Shown: one piece after another, positions 8,502-16,819 of the stretch
Layout of the letters: every line of letters starts with the position of its first letter
Position numbering within the stretch: position 1 is the stretch's first letter
Origin: Flavobacterium ranwuense
Lineage (GTDB): Bacteria; Bacteroidota; Bacteroidia; Flavobacteriales; Flavobacteriaceae
Assembly: GCF_004349315.1 (NCBI RefSeq)
Contig: NZ_SMLH01000002.1
Span: 411,156-475,155, forward strand
Direction of reading: 5' to 3'
Length of the DNA stretch: 64,000 bases
Notes under the pieces: model-generated
Seen by the model: only the letters and a program-made list of their open reading frames with translations
The model's database searches: none
Told to the model about the DNA's origin: nothing
Made by a program: the position numbers and the translations under genes

Positions 8502-9497
8502 TTAATTTCCTTTTAATCGTTTGAAAATCTTCTGAAGTAATCGTTTACCATCTCGTTTTTCTTTGGTTACTTCAACAGCTTTTAATTCTGAATCGGTTTG
8601 GATAAATTTATAACTGAAAGCAAACTGTGGCTGTTTTGGATTATCATTTAGCAAACCAAAACGTAAATCATTGAAGTATAAGGTCTCGTTTTGTTTAGAA
8701 ACGATATACCAGCCCTCACTTACTTTTTTTAACTTTTCAAAGTCAGAATTCCCTATTAACTGGCGGTCCAAATCTGTATTCTTAGCATAGGAGGTAAACG
8801 AAATTGGCTGACTGTCAAAAAGGGAATAATCCCCTAATAAGTATTTATCAGAAGTTGCTATGTTCGCATTCCATAAAATTAGGTTGAATGCTGTTGGTTT
8901 TACTATAATTTCAGAATATTGGATTTCTTGCTTCGTTAATGCTTTTTCAAATTGGTTCAAAGCATATAGTTTTATAAAACAGGACAAGAATAAATAAGCA
9001 CTGCTGATGTATAAGCCTCTCCTAATATATTTTTTACGAAGCAATACTTTGTTTGTTTTCCAAACTATTATCAATGAAAGAAGTAATGGAATAGTGTATA
9101 ATGGGTCAATTACAAATATTGTTTTTAATGCAAATCGATGGTTAAGCGGCCATAAAATCTGTGTGCCCCAGGAAGTAAACATATCGAGTAATACATGGGT
9201 GAATAAGCACCAAAACACCATCGATGTTGCTCCAAGAAAGTTAATTTTGTTCTTTTCTATTTTTGAAATAATCCAACCCAAAAAAGGAGATAGAAACAGA
9301 AATAATATAAGAGAATGACTTATGCCGCGATGAATCATAATCCCATCAATCGGATTCAAAAATAAACCGATTACTACATCTAAATCAGGAATTGTTCCTA
9401 AAATCGCACCATATAAAAAGGTTCTGTTTTTAAGTTTTTTGCCTACACATACCTCGGCAACGGCAATTCCTAAAACAATTTGTGTTAATGAATCCAT
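8502..9497 (-). CDS. Membrane-bound metal-dependent hydrolase (DUF457/YdjM family)
   Basis: The 331-residue protein opens with MDSLTQIVLG, typical of the YdjM/YbcI family. It carries clustered acidic and His residues, IPDLDVVIG (about 36-44) and HRGISHSL (about 56-63), with a second FTHVLLDMFTSWG motif (about 103-115). These are the putative metal ligands of the DUF457 family. About four to five membrane segments lie in the first 180 residues, followed by a soluble C-terminal region of about 150 residues. No activity has been firmly established for the family. It is transcribed alone. Confidence 0.85.
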   Translation of the reverse strand: MDSLTQIVLGIAVAEVCVGKKLKNRTFLYGAILGTIPDLDVVIGLFLNPIDGIMIHRGISHSLILFLFLSPFLGWIISKIEKNKINFLGATSMVFWCLFTHVLLDMFTSWGTQILWPLNHRFALKTIFVIDPLYTIPLLLSLIIVWKTNKVLLRKKYIRRGLYISSAYLFLSCFIKLYALNQFEKALTKQEIQYSEIIVKPTAFNLILWNANIATSDKYLLGDYSLFDSQPISFTSYAKNTDLDRQLIGNSDFEKLKKVSEGWYIVSKQNETLYFNDLRFGLLNDNPKQPQFAFSYKFIQTDSELKAVEVTKEKRDGKRLLQKIFKRLKGN

Positions 9498-9674
9498 TTA
9501 TAGTTTTACTTCCCAATGCAGGAATTAGCAACCCCGTGTTTGCATGCCATTATTTATTGATGACGTCTTTAGAGTCTCAGAAGTATCTAAAAGGGCACAT
9601 AATTCAGCGGTTGGTACAAAGTTATAAAATATTAGTATAAGAGTTTTGAAGTTTAGGAACAAAGTAAAGCACCA

Positions 9675-10787
9675 TTATTTGGCATCAGCCACACACCTGA
9701 AACCGGTATGCTCTAGACCGGTATCGGGAGATGATTTCATACGTGCTGTAACCCGATATCCTTTGCAATAGGAAGCATTGCAAAGAAAAGAACCGCCACG
9801 AACCACTCTTTTGGGAACGGTAGGCTCCATGGGATCGTAGCTTCTTGCCGGACCTTTCGGGTTAATCAAAAGACCGTTGCCCAACTCCTTATAATAGTCA
9901 GGTGTATACCAGTCGCTGCACCATTCCCAAACATTACCCGCCATATCATACAATCCGAATTTATTAGGGGCAAAAGATTTTACAGGAGCGGCTCGTTTAA
10001 ATTTATCTGCAACCGTATTTAAGTAGGGAAATTTTCCTTGCCAGATGTTTGCTTTTGGCTTCCCTTTTTCGGGATCTTCATCGCCCCAAAAATATTTCTT
10101 GTCAACTAATCTGCCTCGAGCGGCAAATTCCCATTCGGCTTCCGTAGGCAATCTTTTACCAGCCCATTTTGCATACGCATTAGCATCATCCCATGAAATA
10201 TGCACCACGGGATAATTATCTTTTCCTTTGATACTGCTGGCGGGTCCTTGCGGATGCTTCCAATTCGCATCTTGGGTCCAACTCCACCATTGCGAGGCAT
10301 CATTTAACTCCACCGCCGAAGAAGTTGGTGTAAAGACTAAGGAAGCTGTAACTAGTAAACTCTCGTCTGGTTTTGGTGTGTCTGGAGGCAACTGTTTTTT
10401 CATTTCTTCCCAATCCGGTTTTATTTCAGCAGTGGTGACATAGCCCGTTGCATCGACAAATTTTTTAAATTGGGCATTGGTAACTTCAGTAGCATCCATC
10501 CAAAAACTATTCATTTTTACTGGGTGTTGCGGGTATTCATCAGACCTTCCTTCATTATCTGAAGCGCCCATCATAAATTCACCCGCAGGTATCTGCACCA
10601 TTCCTTCATAAGAAACCGTCCCTGATTTATTGATGGCAATGGTGTCTTTTGTTGCCGAAAAACGGGATGGAAGCCTCGATTCACAACTCATCGCATCATT
10701 AGTAGCCTTAGAAGTTTTGTCAGGCTTCTTATTACAAGCTCCCAGTGAAAATAATAGTAATCCCAGAATAACTGCCTTATACTTCAT
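9675..10787 (-). CDS. Formylglycine-generating enzyme (FGE/SUMF1) lipoprotein, sulfatase activator
   Basis: The protein has a lipoprotein signal (LFSLGAC, lipidated C18), then a linker and an FGE-sulfatase domain (about residues 60-368). It retains both copper/catalytic cysteines in GGSFLCNASYC (C336 and C341). This separates it from FGE-fold proteins such as GldJ/GldK that lack them. Other family marks are IPAGEFMMGA, WDDANAYAKWAGKRLPTEAEWE and GNVWEWC. FGE oxidizes the Cys in the CxPxR motif of sulfatases to C-alpha-formylglycine using O2. The gene is last in a row behind two sulfatase genes, both of the CxPSR type, which supports the role. A lipid anchor would place activation on the periplasmic side of a membrane, which deserves attention. 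Confidence 0.9.
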   Translation of the reverse strand: MKYKAVILGLLLFSLGACNKKPDKTSKATNDAMSCESRLPSRFSATKDTIAINKSGTVSYEGMVQIPAGEFMMGASDNEGRSDEYPQHPVKMNSFWMDATEVTNAQFKKFVDATGYVTTAEIKPDWEEMKKQLPPDTPKPDESLLVTASLVFTPTSSAVELNDASQWWSWTQDANWKHPQGPASSIKGKDNYPVVHISWDDANAYAKWAGKRLPTEAEWEFAARGRLVDKKYFWGDEDPEKGKPKANIWQGKFPYLNTVADKFKRAAPVKSFAPNKFGLYDMAGNVWEWCSDWYTPDYYKELGNGLLINPKGPARSYDPMEPTVPKRVVRGGSFLCNASYCKGYRVTARMKSSPDTGLEHTGFRCVADAK

Positions 10788-10832
10788 TTATATTTTTATT
10801 AAATCTAATTGCCAAATTTAAAAGTAAATAAT

Positions 10833-12347
10833 TTAATCGCTCTGCTTTTTATCTTTTGCTTTTTGCAATAAGGCCGCTAACTCATTTACCCTCATCGGAT
10901 GTTTATCCGCAAGATTATTTTTTTCTCCAATATCAACACTTAAATCATACAACTGTGGTTGTTGGTTATTCCCTAATTCTATATTGGTAGCCGTATTCAT
11001 CGCCGGTCCGTTATTTGGCTCGATGTATTTCCAATTGCCCTGAACGATGGCCAATGATCCTAATCCCTGTTCAACCAAAACAGTCCGGCCTTTTATAGAT
11101 TTTCCCAACATAACGGCTAACATATCTTCACTATCTATGGCATCATTTTCCTTCAATTTAATATTCAACATCTTGGAAAAAGAGCTAAATAAATCAACCT
11201 GACAAAGCAAAGCATCAGAAACACCCTGTTTTGTTTTCCCTTGCCAACTCACAATAAATGGAATTCTTGTGCCGGCTTCAAATAAACTATATTTTCCGCC
11301 ACGTAAAACGCCTGCAGGTGTATGCCCATTTAGTTTTGAGACCGCTTCATCCTGATAACCATCATCGAGCACAGGGCCGTTATCGCTGCTAAAAATGATG
11401 ATGGTATTTTTTGAAATGCCAAGATATTCCAATTGCTTCATAATTTCCCCTACCGTCCAGTCTAATTGCAAAATCGCATCGCCACGATAACCCAACTCGC
11501 TTTTTCCTTTAAACATCGTGGAAGGCATGCGGGGCACATGTGGTTCAGTCAACGTATAATAAAGAAAAAACGGTTTGTGTTTATTTGTTTCGATAAATTC
11601 TTTTGCTTTTGATAAAAAAGTCAACGGCATTTCTTCATCGGTCCATCGGGCTTTATTGCCGCCGCTCATATAACCAATGCGCCCAATCCCATTTACAATC
11701 GTATTGTTATGTCCCTGCGCCGGAGAAGATTGCATTTTTAATAATTCAGGATGTTCTTTTCCTGTTGGATCATTCCCAACTATTTTTTTATAATCAACCT
11801 GAATGGGATCGGCGAGATCCAATGCAACTACCCGATGATTTTCGACAAACACTGTTGGCACACGATCTGCAGTAGCTGGGAATATAAACGAATAATCGAA
11901 GCCCACTTCGTTAGGTCCTGGTTTTAATTCGCCATTCCATTCTTTTTCTAAACTATTGCCCAATCCCAAATGCCATTTACCAACTATACCAGTTTGGTAT
12001 CCTGCTTTCTGAAACAAGGAAGGTAAAGTTGTTTTATCCGTTGGAACAACTAAAGCGGCATCACCGGGTAGAATTCCCGTGCCTTTTTTTCGCCAAGGAT
12101 ATTGCCCCGTCATTATTGCATAACGAGAAGGTGTACAGGTTGCTGAAGTGGAATGCGCATTGGTAAACCGAATGCCTTGCTTTGCCAGCTTATCAATATT
12201 GGGCGTATTGATTTTTGTCGCACCATAACAACTTAGATCACCATAACCCAAATCATCTGTTAAAATGATTATCACATTTGGTTTTTGCTGAGCAAACAGT
12301 ACAGTCGTTAGCAAACATACAATTAGCATTGTCCCAATTTTATTCAT
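10833..12347 (-). CDS. Secreted S1-family sulfatase (arylsulfatase A-like)
   Basis: The 504-residue enzyme has a signal peptide ending FAQ (about residues 1-20). The metal-binding start of the alkaline-phosphatase fold follows (VIIILTDDLGYGD, D31/D32). The formylglycine site is C71-T-P-S-R75, the GKWHLGLG motif binds substrate, and SSDNGP is the second metal site. It removes sulfate esters from glycans after Cys oxidation. The Cys-type active site needs FGE, encoded 45 bp downstream. The sugar position it attacks cannot be fixed from sequence alone. The first 26 residues are very close to those of the adjacent sulfatase, while the catalytic bodies clearly differ. Confidence 0.92.
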   Translation of the reverse strand: MNKIGTMLIVCLLTTVLFAQQKPNVIIILTDDLGYGDLSCYGATKINTPNIDKLAKQGIRFTNAHSTSATCTPSRYAIMTGQYPWRKKGTGILPGDAALVVPTDKTTLPSLFQKAGYQTGIVGKWHLGLGNSLEKEWNGELKPGPNEVGFDYSFIFPATADRVPTVFVENHRVVALDLADPIQVDYKKIVGNDPTGKEHPELLKMQSSPAQGHNNTIVNGIGRIGYMSGGNKARWTDEEMPLTFLSKAKEFIETNKHKPFFLYYTLTEPHVPRMPSTMFKGKSELGYRGDAILQLDWTVGEIMKQLEYLGISKNTIIIFSSDNGPVLDDGYQDEAVSKLNGHTPAGVLRGGKYSLFEAGTRIPFIVSWQGKTKQGVSDALLCQVDLFSSFSKMLNIKLKENDAIDSEDMLAVMLGKSIKGRTVLVEQGLGSLAIVQGNWKYIEPNNGPAMNTATNIELGNNQQPQLYDLSVDIGEKNNLADKHPMRVNELAALLQKAKDKKQSD

Positions 12348-12416
12348 ACTTAAAGCTTATTAATTATTTATTATTGTATTGGAAGTTCCTTAGAACCGCC
12401 CGTTAAATCTCTTTTT

Positions 12417-13892
12417 TTATTTTTCAGAAAACTTCGGATTTATAAATTCCCAATCTTTTATATGCGATGACTGATGTTCTTTTTTCAGAATCTCTTCAAA
12501 CTTTTTTGCAAGCTCCGGATGCAGAACAGCAAGATCAGTCGTTTCTTTTTCATCCGTAAGAAGATTGTAGATTTCCCAAGGGGCATTCTTATTTTTCTTC
12601 ATATTACTCTTAACCCCTTTCCAGTCTCCCATTCGAACTGCTACCTGACCGCCTTTTTCGGGAAATTCAAAATAAAGATAGTCGTGTTTCTTTTGCTTAT
12701 TATCATTCCCCATTAAAGTTGGAAAAAGCGAAATTCCATCATTATCCCATGCTTTCACTCCTGTAATTTCAGACAAAGTTGCCATCATATCAAATTGTGC
12801 AGAAATGTGATTGGTTACTTTACCCGCAGGAATTTTACCCGGCCAACGCGCAATAAAAGGCTCACGAATACCTCCTTCGTATAAGTCCTGTTTTTTACCT
12901 CTTAAACCACCAAAACTATTGAAAAATTCCGTGTCAGCTCCGCCCGCTTTAAAAGTAGCACCATTATCGCTAGAGAACATCACTATCGTATTTTTATCTA
13001 ATCCAAGCTCTTTCAACAACTTCATAATTCGGCCAACTTGTTCATCCATATAGGTAATCATGGCCGCGTAAGTAGCTCTAGGATACAGCGCAGAAGCATA
13101 TCCATTTTCTCCACGGTAAGGCTTTTCGTCAAATTGGCCCAAGTATTCTTTCACCGCTTCATCCGGTGCCTGAAGTGAAACGTGTGGTCCTGTGTAAGGC
13201 AAGTATAAAAAGAATGGTTTCTTTCTATTTTCTTTGATAAAGTCCAAAGTCTTCTCCGCCATTTTTGTTACCGAATACTCTTTTCCTTTGAAATAATCAA
13301 AAGCAGTATCTGGAGCATCTTTAGCCAGTGGTTTGTGCACTTGTATGTACGGATTCTTCAATGTATCCCATTTTCCATTCTCCCAAAGATGGGTCGGATA
13401 AAAATTATGCGCTTGTTTCTGGCAGAGGTAACCGTAGAAATAATCAAAGCCCTGTTTGTTTGGGTCACCGGTTGTTGTGTTCATGCCTAATCCCCATTTA
13501 CCGATGGCTCCCGTGGTATAACCCGCCTGTTGCATCAACTTTGCAATCGTGAAAGTGCCTTCCGGCAATGGCATTTGTCCGCCCTCGTTCTCATCTTCAA
13601 ATCCGCCTAATTCATAATTCCCCCGAATATAGGAATGCCCGCTATTCTTTCCGGTCATCAACATACAGCGCGAAGGTGCACAAACGGGTGCACTAGCATA
13701 ATGTTGGGTGAATTTGATTCCTTCCTTGGCAATTTTATCTAAGTTGGGCGTTTTTATTTTTTCTTGGCCATAAGCCCCTAATTCTCCATACCCCATATCA
13801 TCGGCATAAATGTAAATGATATTTGGTTTTTGCTGGGCAAATACAGCACAGGTTACCAAACACGTGATGATTAATGTCCATATTTTGTTCAT
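12417..13892 (-). CDS. Secreted S1-family sulfatase
   Basis: The 491-residue enzyme has a signal peptide ending FAQ, the metal site YADDMGYGE (D31/D32), the formylglycine site C71-A-P-S-R75, the GAIGKWGLGM substrate loop and SSDNGA as second metal site. It belongs to the arylsulfatase-type S1 sulfatases common in Bacteroidetes glycan loci. It is the first gene of the sulfatase-sulfatase-FGE row, 69 bp before the next sulfatase. The exact sulfated sugar is not assigned; in this locus, sulfated Gal or HexNAc of a host glycan is likely. The C-terminus has no T9SS sorting domain, so it is probably periplasmic. Confidence 0.92.
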   Translation of the reverse strand: MNKIWTLIITCLVTCAVFAQQKPNIIYIYADDMGYGELGAYGQEKIKTPNLDKIAKEGIKFTQHYASAPVCAPSRCMLMTGKNSGHSYIRGNYELGGFEDENEGGQMPLPEGTFTIAKLMQQAGYTTGAIGKWGLGMNTTTGDPNKQGFDYFYGYLCQKQAHNFYPTHLWENGKWDTLKNPYIQVHKPLAKDAPDTAFDYFKGKEYSVTKMAEKTLDFIKENRKKPFFLYLPYTGPHVSLQAPDEAVKEYLGQFDEKPYRGENGYASALYPRATYAAMITYMDEQVGRIMKLLKELGLDKNTIVMFSSDNGATFKAGGADTEFFNSFGGLRGKKQDLYEGGIREPFIARWPGKIPAGKVTNHISAQFDMMATLSEITGVKAWDNDGISLFPTLMGNDNKQKKHDYLYFEFPEKGGQVAVRMGDWKGVKSNMKKNKNAPWEIYNLLTDEKETTDLAVLHPELAKKFEEILKKEHQSSHIKDWEFINPKFSEK

Positions 13893-14083
13893 ATTTCCGA
13901 ATTTTATTCTTTTATTAAATCCAATAAACCTTAAAACTTCTTCCTAGGGATATCTCTTGAGAAGTAATTTTTTCCAAAATACTGCATTATTAGCGACGAA
14001 AACAAAAAACACCTACCAGAAAAAATGGAAGTTATTGATTCCAACATAAAATCATCAAAAAAACTTAAAACTTCTTATTAATT

Positions 14084-14121
14084 AAAAAAGAGGTGCTTTA
14101 GAATAAAAGCACCTCTTTTTT
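14084..14121 (-). terminator. Terminator at the end of the sialic acid operon
   Basis: A perfect 16-bp inverted repeat (14084-14099 and 14106-14121) with a 6-nt loop has a T tract on the minus strand. It lies 63 bases after the nagA stop and ahead of the sulfatase row. It ends the nagA transcript and separates it from the sulfatase-FGE row. Confidence 0.85.
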
Positions 14122-14184
14122 AAAACCAAATTCAAAACAAAAAATCAACCAATTTTTAAAATTTTCACTTTTGGCGAAAGATTT

Positions 14185-15315
14185 TTAGGGTGTTAATGGA
14201 TTGAAATTTAAGGTTTCGATTACCGATAAATCATCGTTAAATGTAACAAAACTAGCGGGGAATCCAGGTTTTATTTTTCCAATTTTATTTCCCATATTTA
14301 TAGCACTTGCCACACGACAAGTAGCCATTTTAATTGCTTCATCCGCAGATACATTGAGATGGTTAAAGGCATTTTGTACGGCTTCTTGCATCGAAATACT
14401 GGCACCGGCTAAATTGCCCTCGTCGTTTCTGTAAAAACCATTGTCGAGATGCGCATCAAAATTCTCCCATTTAAAACTGGCAACTTTTCGCCCTAAAAAG
14501 GCGGCGTCACTAATTAAAAAGAATTTATCTTTCTTTAATTTATACGCCAGTCTCGCTGCGGCATAATCGCAATGGGCACCGTCTAAAATAACAGGGGCAT
14601 AAACGCTTTCATTTTCGAAAGTTGCACCAACCAAGCCGGGTTCACGATGACCAAACTGTGTCATAGCATTGAATAAGTGTGTCACGAGTTTAATTCCTTT
14701 AGAAAAATAATATTGTGCTTGATCGTAAGTCATTGTTGAATGTCCTGCTGAGATAACAATACCACTTTCTAAGAGCATATCAAGTTGCTCATCAGAAAAG
14801 TATTCTGGAGCAATAGTGATTACTTTTATCACATCTTTTCCATAGCGAATGATTTCCTCTAATTCGGAATTTGTAGGTTTGCGAACCTGATTAATACTAT
14901 GCGCACCGCGTTTTAGAGGATTTAGAAACGGACCTTCTAAGTGCATTCCCATAACTCCGTTATTGTATTTTGCTTTATAATTACGAATGGCTTCAATTCC
15001 TTGATGAATAGTTTCATTGGATGAAGACACTAAGCAGGGCAGGGTATGGGTAGTGCCGTATTTTAAACTCGAATCATAAATATCCTGAATGGTTTCTTCA
15101 GTGGGAAACTGACTGAAATAATGCTTTTCTCCACCATTTATTTGGATGTCTATAAATCCTGAAGAGATATGTTTTCCTTTTAAATCAATTTGTTTAACAT
15201 CATTTGGTATTTCTTTTTGAACCGAAAGGATTTTTCCGTTTTCTATAATAATAACACCGTTATCAATTATTTCATCTCCAGTATGAACGTTGGCATTAAT
15301 AATAGCCTGTTTCAT
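14185..15315 (-). CDS. nagA: N-acetylglucosamine-6-phosphate deacetylase NagA
   Basis: The 376-residue amidohydrolase carries the NagA signature motifs: SGFIDIQINGG (about 52-62), HLEGPF (125-130) with metal ligand E127, AGHS (190-193), THLFNAM (212-218) and the catalytic-Asp region ISDAAFLG (D270). It converts GlcNAc-6-phosphate to GlcN-6-phosphate and acetate in the cytoplasm. Its place downstream of the sialidase and epimerase genes fits the final steps of the Neu5Ac to ManNAc to GlcNAc route. The GlcNAc kinase and the NagB deaminase needed on either side are not in the window. Confidence 0.93.
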   Translation of the reverse strand: MKQAIINANVHTGDEIIDNGVIIIENGKILSVQKEIPNDVKQIDLKGKHISSGFIDIQINGGEKHYFSQFPTEETIQDIYDSSLKYGTTHTLPCLVSSSNETIHQGIEAIRNYKAKYNNGVMGMHLEGPFLNPLKRGAHSINQVRKPTNSELEEIIRYGKDVIKVITIAPEYFSDEQLDMLLESGIVISAGHSTMTYDQAQYYFSKGIKLVTHLFNAMTQFGHREPGLVGATFENESVYAPVILDGAHCDYAAARLAYKLKKDKFFLISDAAFLGRKVASFKWENFDAHLDNGFYRNDEGNLAGASISMQEAVQNAFNHLNVSADEAIKMATCRVASAINMGNKIGKIKPGFPASFVTFNDDLSVIETLNFNPLTP

Positions 15316-15346
15316 TTTTTAAGTTTTTATTTAGTATATAAATTAA

Positions 15347-15379
15347 AGCCCTCTATGAATTCTGAATTCATAGAGGGCT
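15347..15379 (-). terminator. Long hairpin between the sialidase and nagA genes
   Basis: Perfect 16-bp arms (15347-15362 and 15364-15379) are separated by one base, so the real loop will use a few arm bases. The hairpin lies just after the sialidase stop. The following minus-strand sequence is only moderately T-rich (TTTAATTTA), so it may attenuate transcription into nagA or stabilize the 3' end. Confidence 0.6.
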
Positions 15380-15391
15380 ACTAATTGTTAT

Positions 15392-16537
15392 TTATTTCTT
15401 TGTTGATTTTCTTTTTTTGGAAGGCTTTTTGAATTTATCCTTTCCATCAGTAAGCCATTTTAAAGAAAAGCTAACAAACGTATTTTGAGTGTAGTCATCT
15501 TTCTCAAAAAACACACCGATATCTCCATTTTTTAGTACAGTAAGGGAAGAATATGCTGAGCCACCGCCATATATTGTTTTTCCTTCTGTCCATATTTTTC
15601 CTTCGTCATAACTAATACGAACGGTCAAATTCATACGTCCTTTTTCCATTTTAGCATTAGAAAAAAGGATTCTATTTTTGTTATATCCATCTGCTTTAGC
15701 AGTGTATCGAACGATACCTGCATTACAACCTGGGTCTATTAACTTTGGTTCGGGTTTACTGCTCCATGTTTTTCCTTCATCAGTTGAAATATGTACATAG
15801 CGCATGCCGCCCTTATTTACTCTTGCATTGACCATCCAACTTCCGTCAGCCAATTCGATGATTTTTGATTCATCTGCCGGTTTTATTGGAGTATCAATAA
15901 AATACCATGATTTCCCATGATCATCGCTGCCAAAAATATACAAGCCACTATTTAAATTTACCAAAGTATGCAATAACTTCCCATTTTTTGTTTGAATTCC
16001 ACGCCCCGATGTGATGAATTTAAAGTCTTTATGCCATTCCGGCTTCGCGATTTGACTGGTAATATCTTGTGGTTTACTCCAAGTTTTACCATTATCAGCA
16101 CTCTTTACAACGTGTAAATAATAAACATCTTTTTCTTTATCTAAATCCATATAATTATAGAACATAAAGATTTCATTGGTTTGTTGATCTACAATCATCG
16201 AAGGATCTGATGCGGATTGCCCAAAAGGAAAATTAATCACTGTTTCAATCTCAGACCAGGTTTTACCATTATCGGCACTTCTGCGTAGAACGATGTTGAT
16301 GTCTTTACTCCATTTTAAATCGCCGCACGAAGGTACACGTTCATCTATAGCAGCAACAAGATCGCCATTTGGGGCTGTAACTATAGCTGGGATTCGAAAG
16401 CAGGAAACACCTTCAACCATAGATGTATTAAATAAATCCTGATGTGTGATTACTCCATCTGCTATTTTATAGGTTTGATTCTGAGCTGAAAGCCCCGTTG
16501 CAGTGATTAATAATAGTGATATGAAAATTTTTTTCAT
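15392..16537 (-). CDS. nanH: Sialidase (GH33 exo-alpha-sialidase)
   Basis: The 381-residue enzyme has a signal peptide (MKKIFISLLLITATGLSAQ) and the FRIP motif (CFRIPAIV) near residue 48 that supplies an Arg of the substrate-binding triad. Five Asp boxes are visible (SADNGKTW twice, SDDHGKSW, STDEGKTW and a degenerate SYDEGKIW), marking the six-bladed propeller. It releases terminal sialic acid from glycans. It lacks accessory domains and a T9SS signal, so it is probably periplasmic and acts on imported oligosaccharides, unlike the larger sialidase upstream. The extreme C-terminus is an unusual lysine-rich tail (KKPSKKRKSTKK). Confidence 0.93.
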   Translation of the reverse strand: MKKIFISLLLITATGLSAQNQTYKIADGVITHQDLFNTSMVEGVSCFRIPAIVTAPNGDLVAAIDERVPSCGDLKWSKDINIVLRRSADNGKTWSEIETVINFPFGQSASDPSMIVDQQTNEIFMFYNYMDLDKEKDVYYLHVVKSADNGKTWSKPQDITSQIAKPEWHKDFKFITSGRGIQTKNGKLLHTLVNLNSGLYIFGSDDHGKSWYFIDTPIKPADESKIIELADGSWMVNARVNKGGMRYVHISTDEGKTWSSKPEPKLIDPGCNAGIVRYTAKADGYNKNRILFSNAKMEKGRMNLTVRISYDEGKIWTEGKTIYGGGSAYSSLTVLKNGDIGVFFEKDDYTQNTFVSFSLKWLTDGKDKFKKPSKKRKSTKK

Positions 16538-16625
16538 GATAAAAATAGATTTAAGATTATTTTGTATTTCGGGGCTATTGAAAAAATTAATATTAAAAAC
16601 GGTTCTAGGTACATTTTGTTATATT

Positions 16626-16724
16626 TCAATTTACAGAAAAATTGATTTGTATTGCATTTGTTTGTGTAATTGCCGAGTGGGAATAAACAAAAAATGCACC
16701 AATAAAGAGAAGTAACTTTTTCAT
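16626..16724 (-). pseudogene. Signal-peptide stub: relic of a secreted protein gene or a 32-residue leader peptide
   Basis: Between the two sialidase genes, on the same strand, is a 32-codon frame that starts MKKLLLFIGAFFVYSHSA. This is a well-formed signal peptide with a basic start, hydrophobic core and Ala at the cleavage region. It ends TGA after about a dozen further residues. The small sialidase gene starts 88 bp downstream. Nothing recognizable continues in other frames, so I read it as the stump of a deleted secreted gene. A short regulatory leader peptide is the alternative. Confidence 0.45.
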
Positions 16725-16819
16725 ATTTATGGATTTTGGATTAGAATTATTAATTTAAAAATGAGGAATTCAAAAAATAGAATCGTCCTCTGACAATGCG
16801 TTGAGAATTATTACAATAT

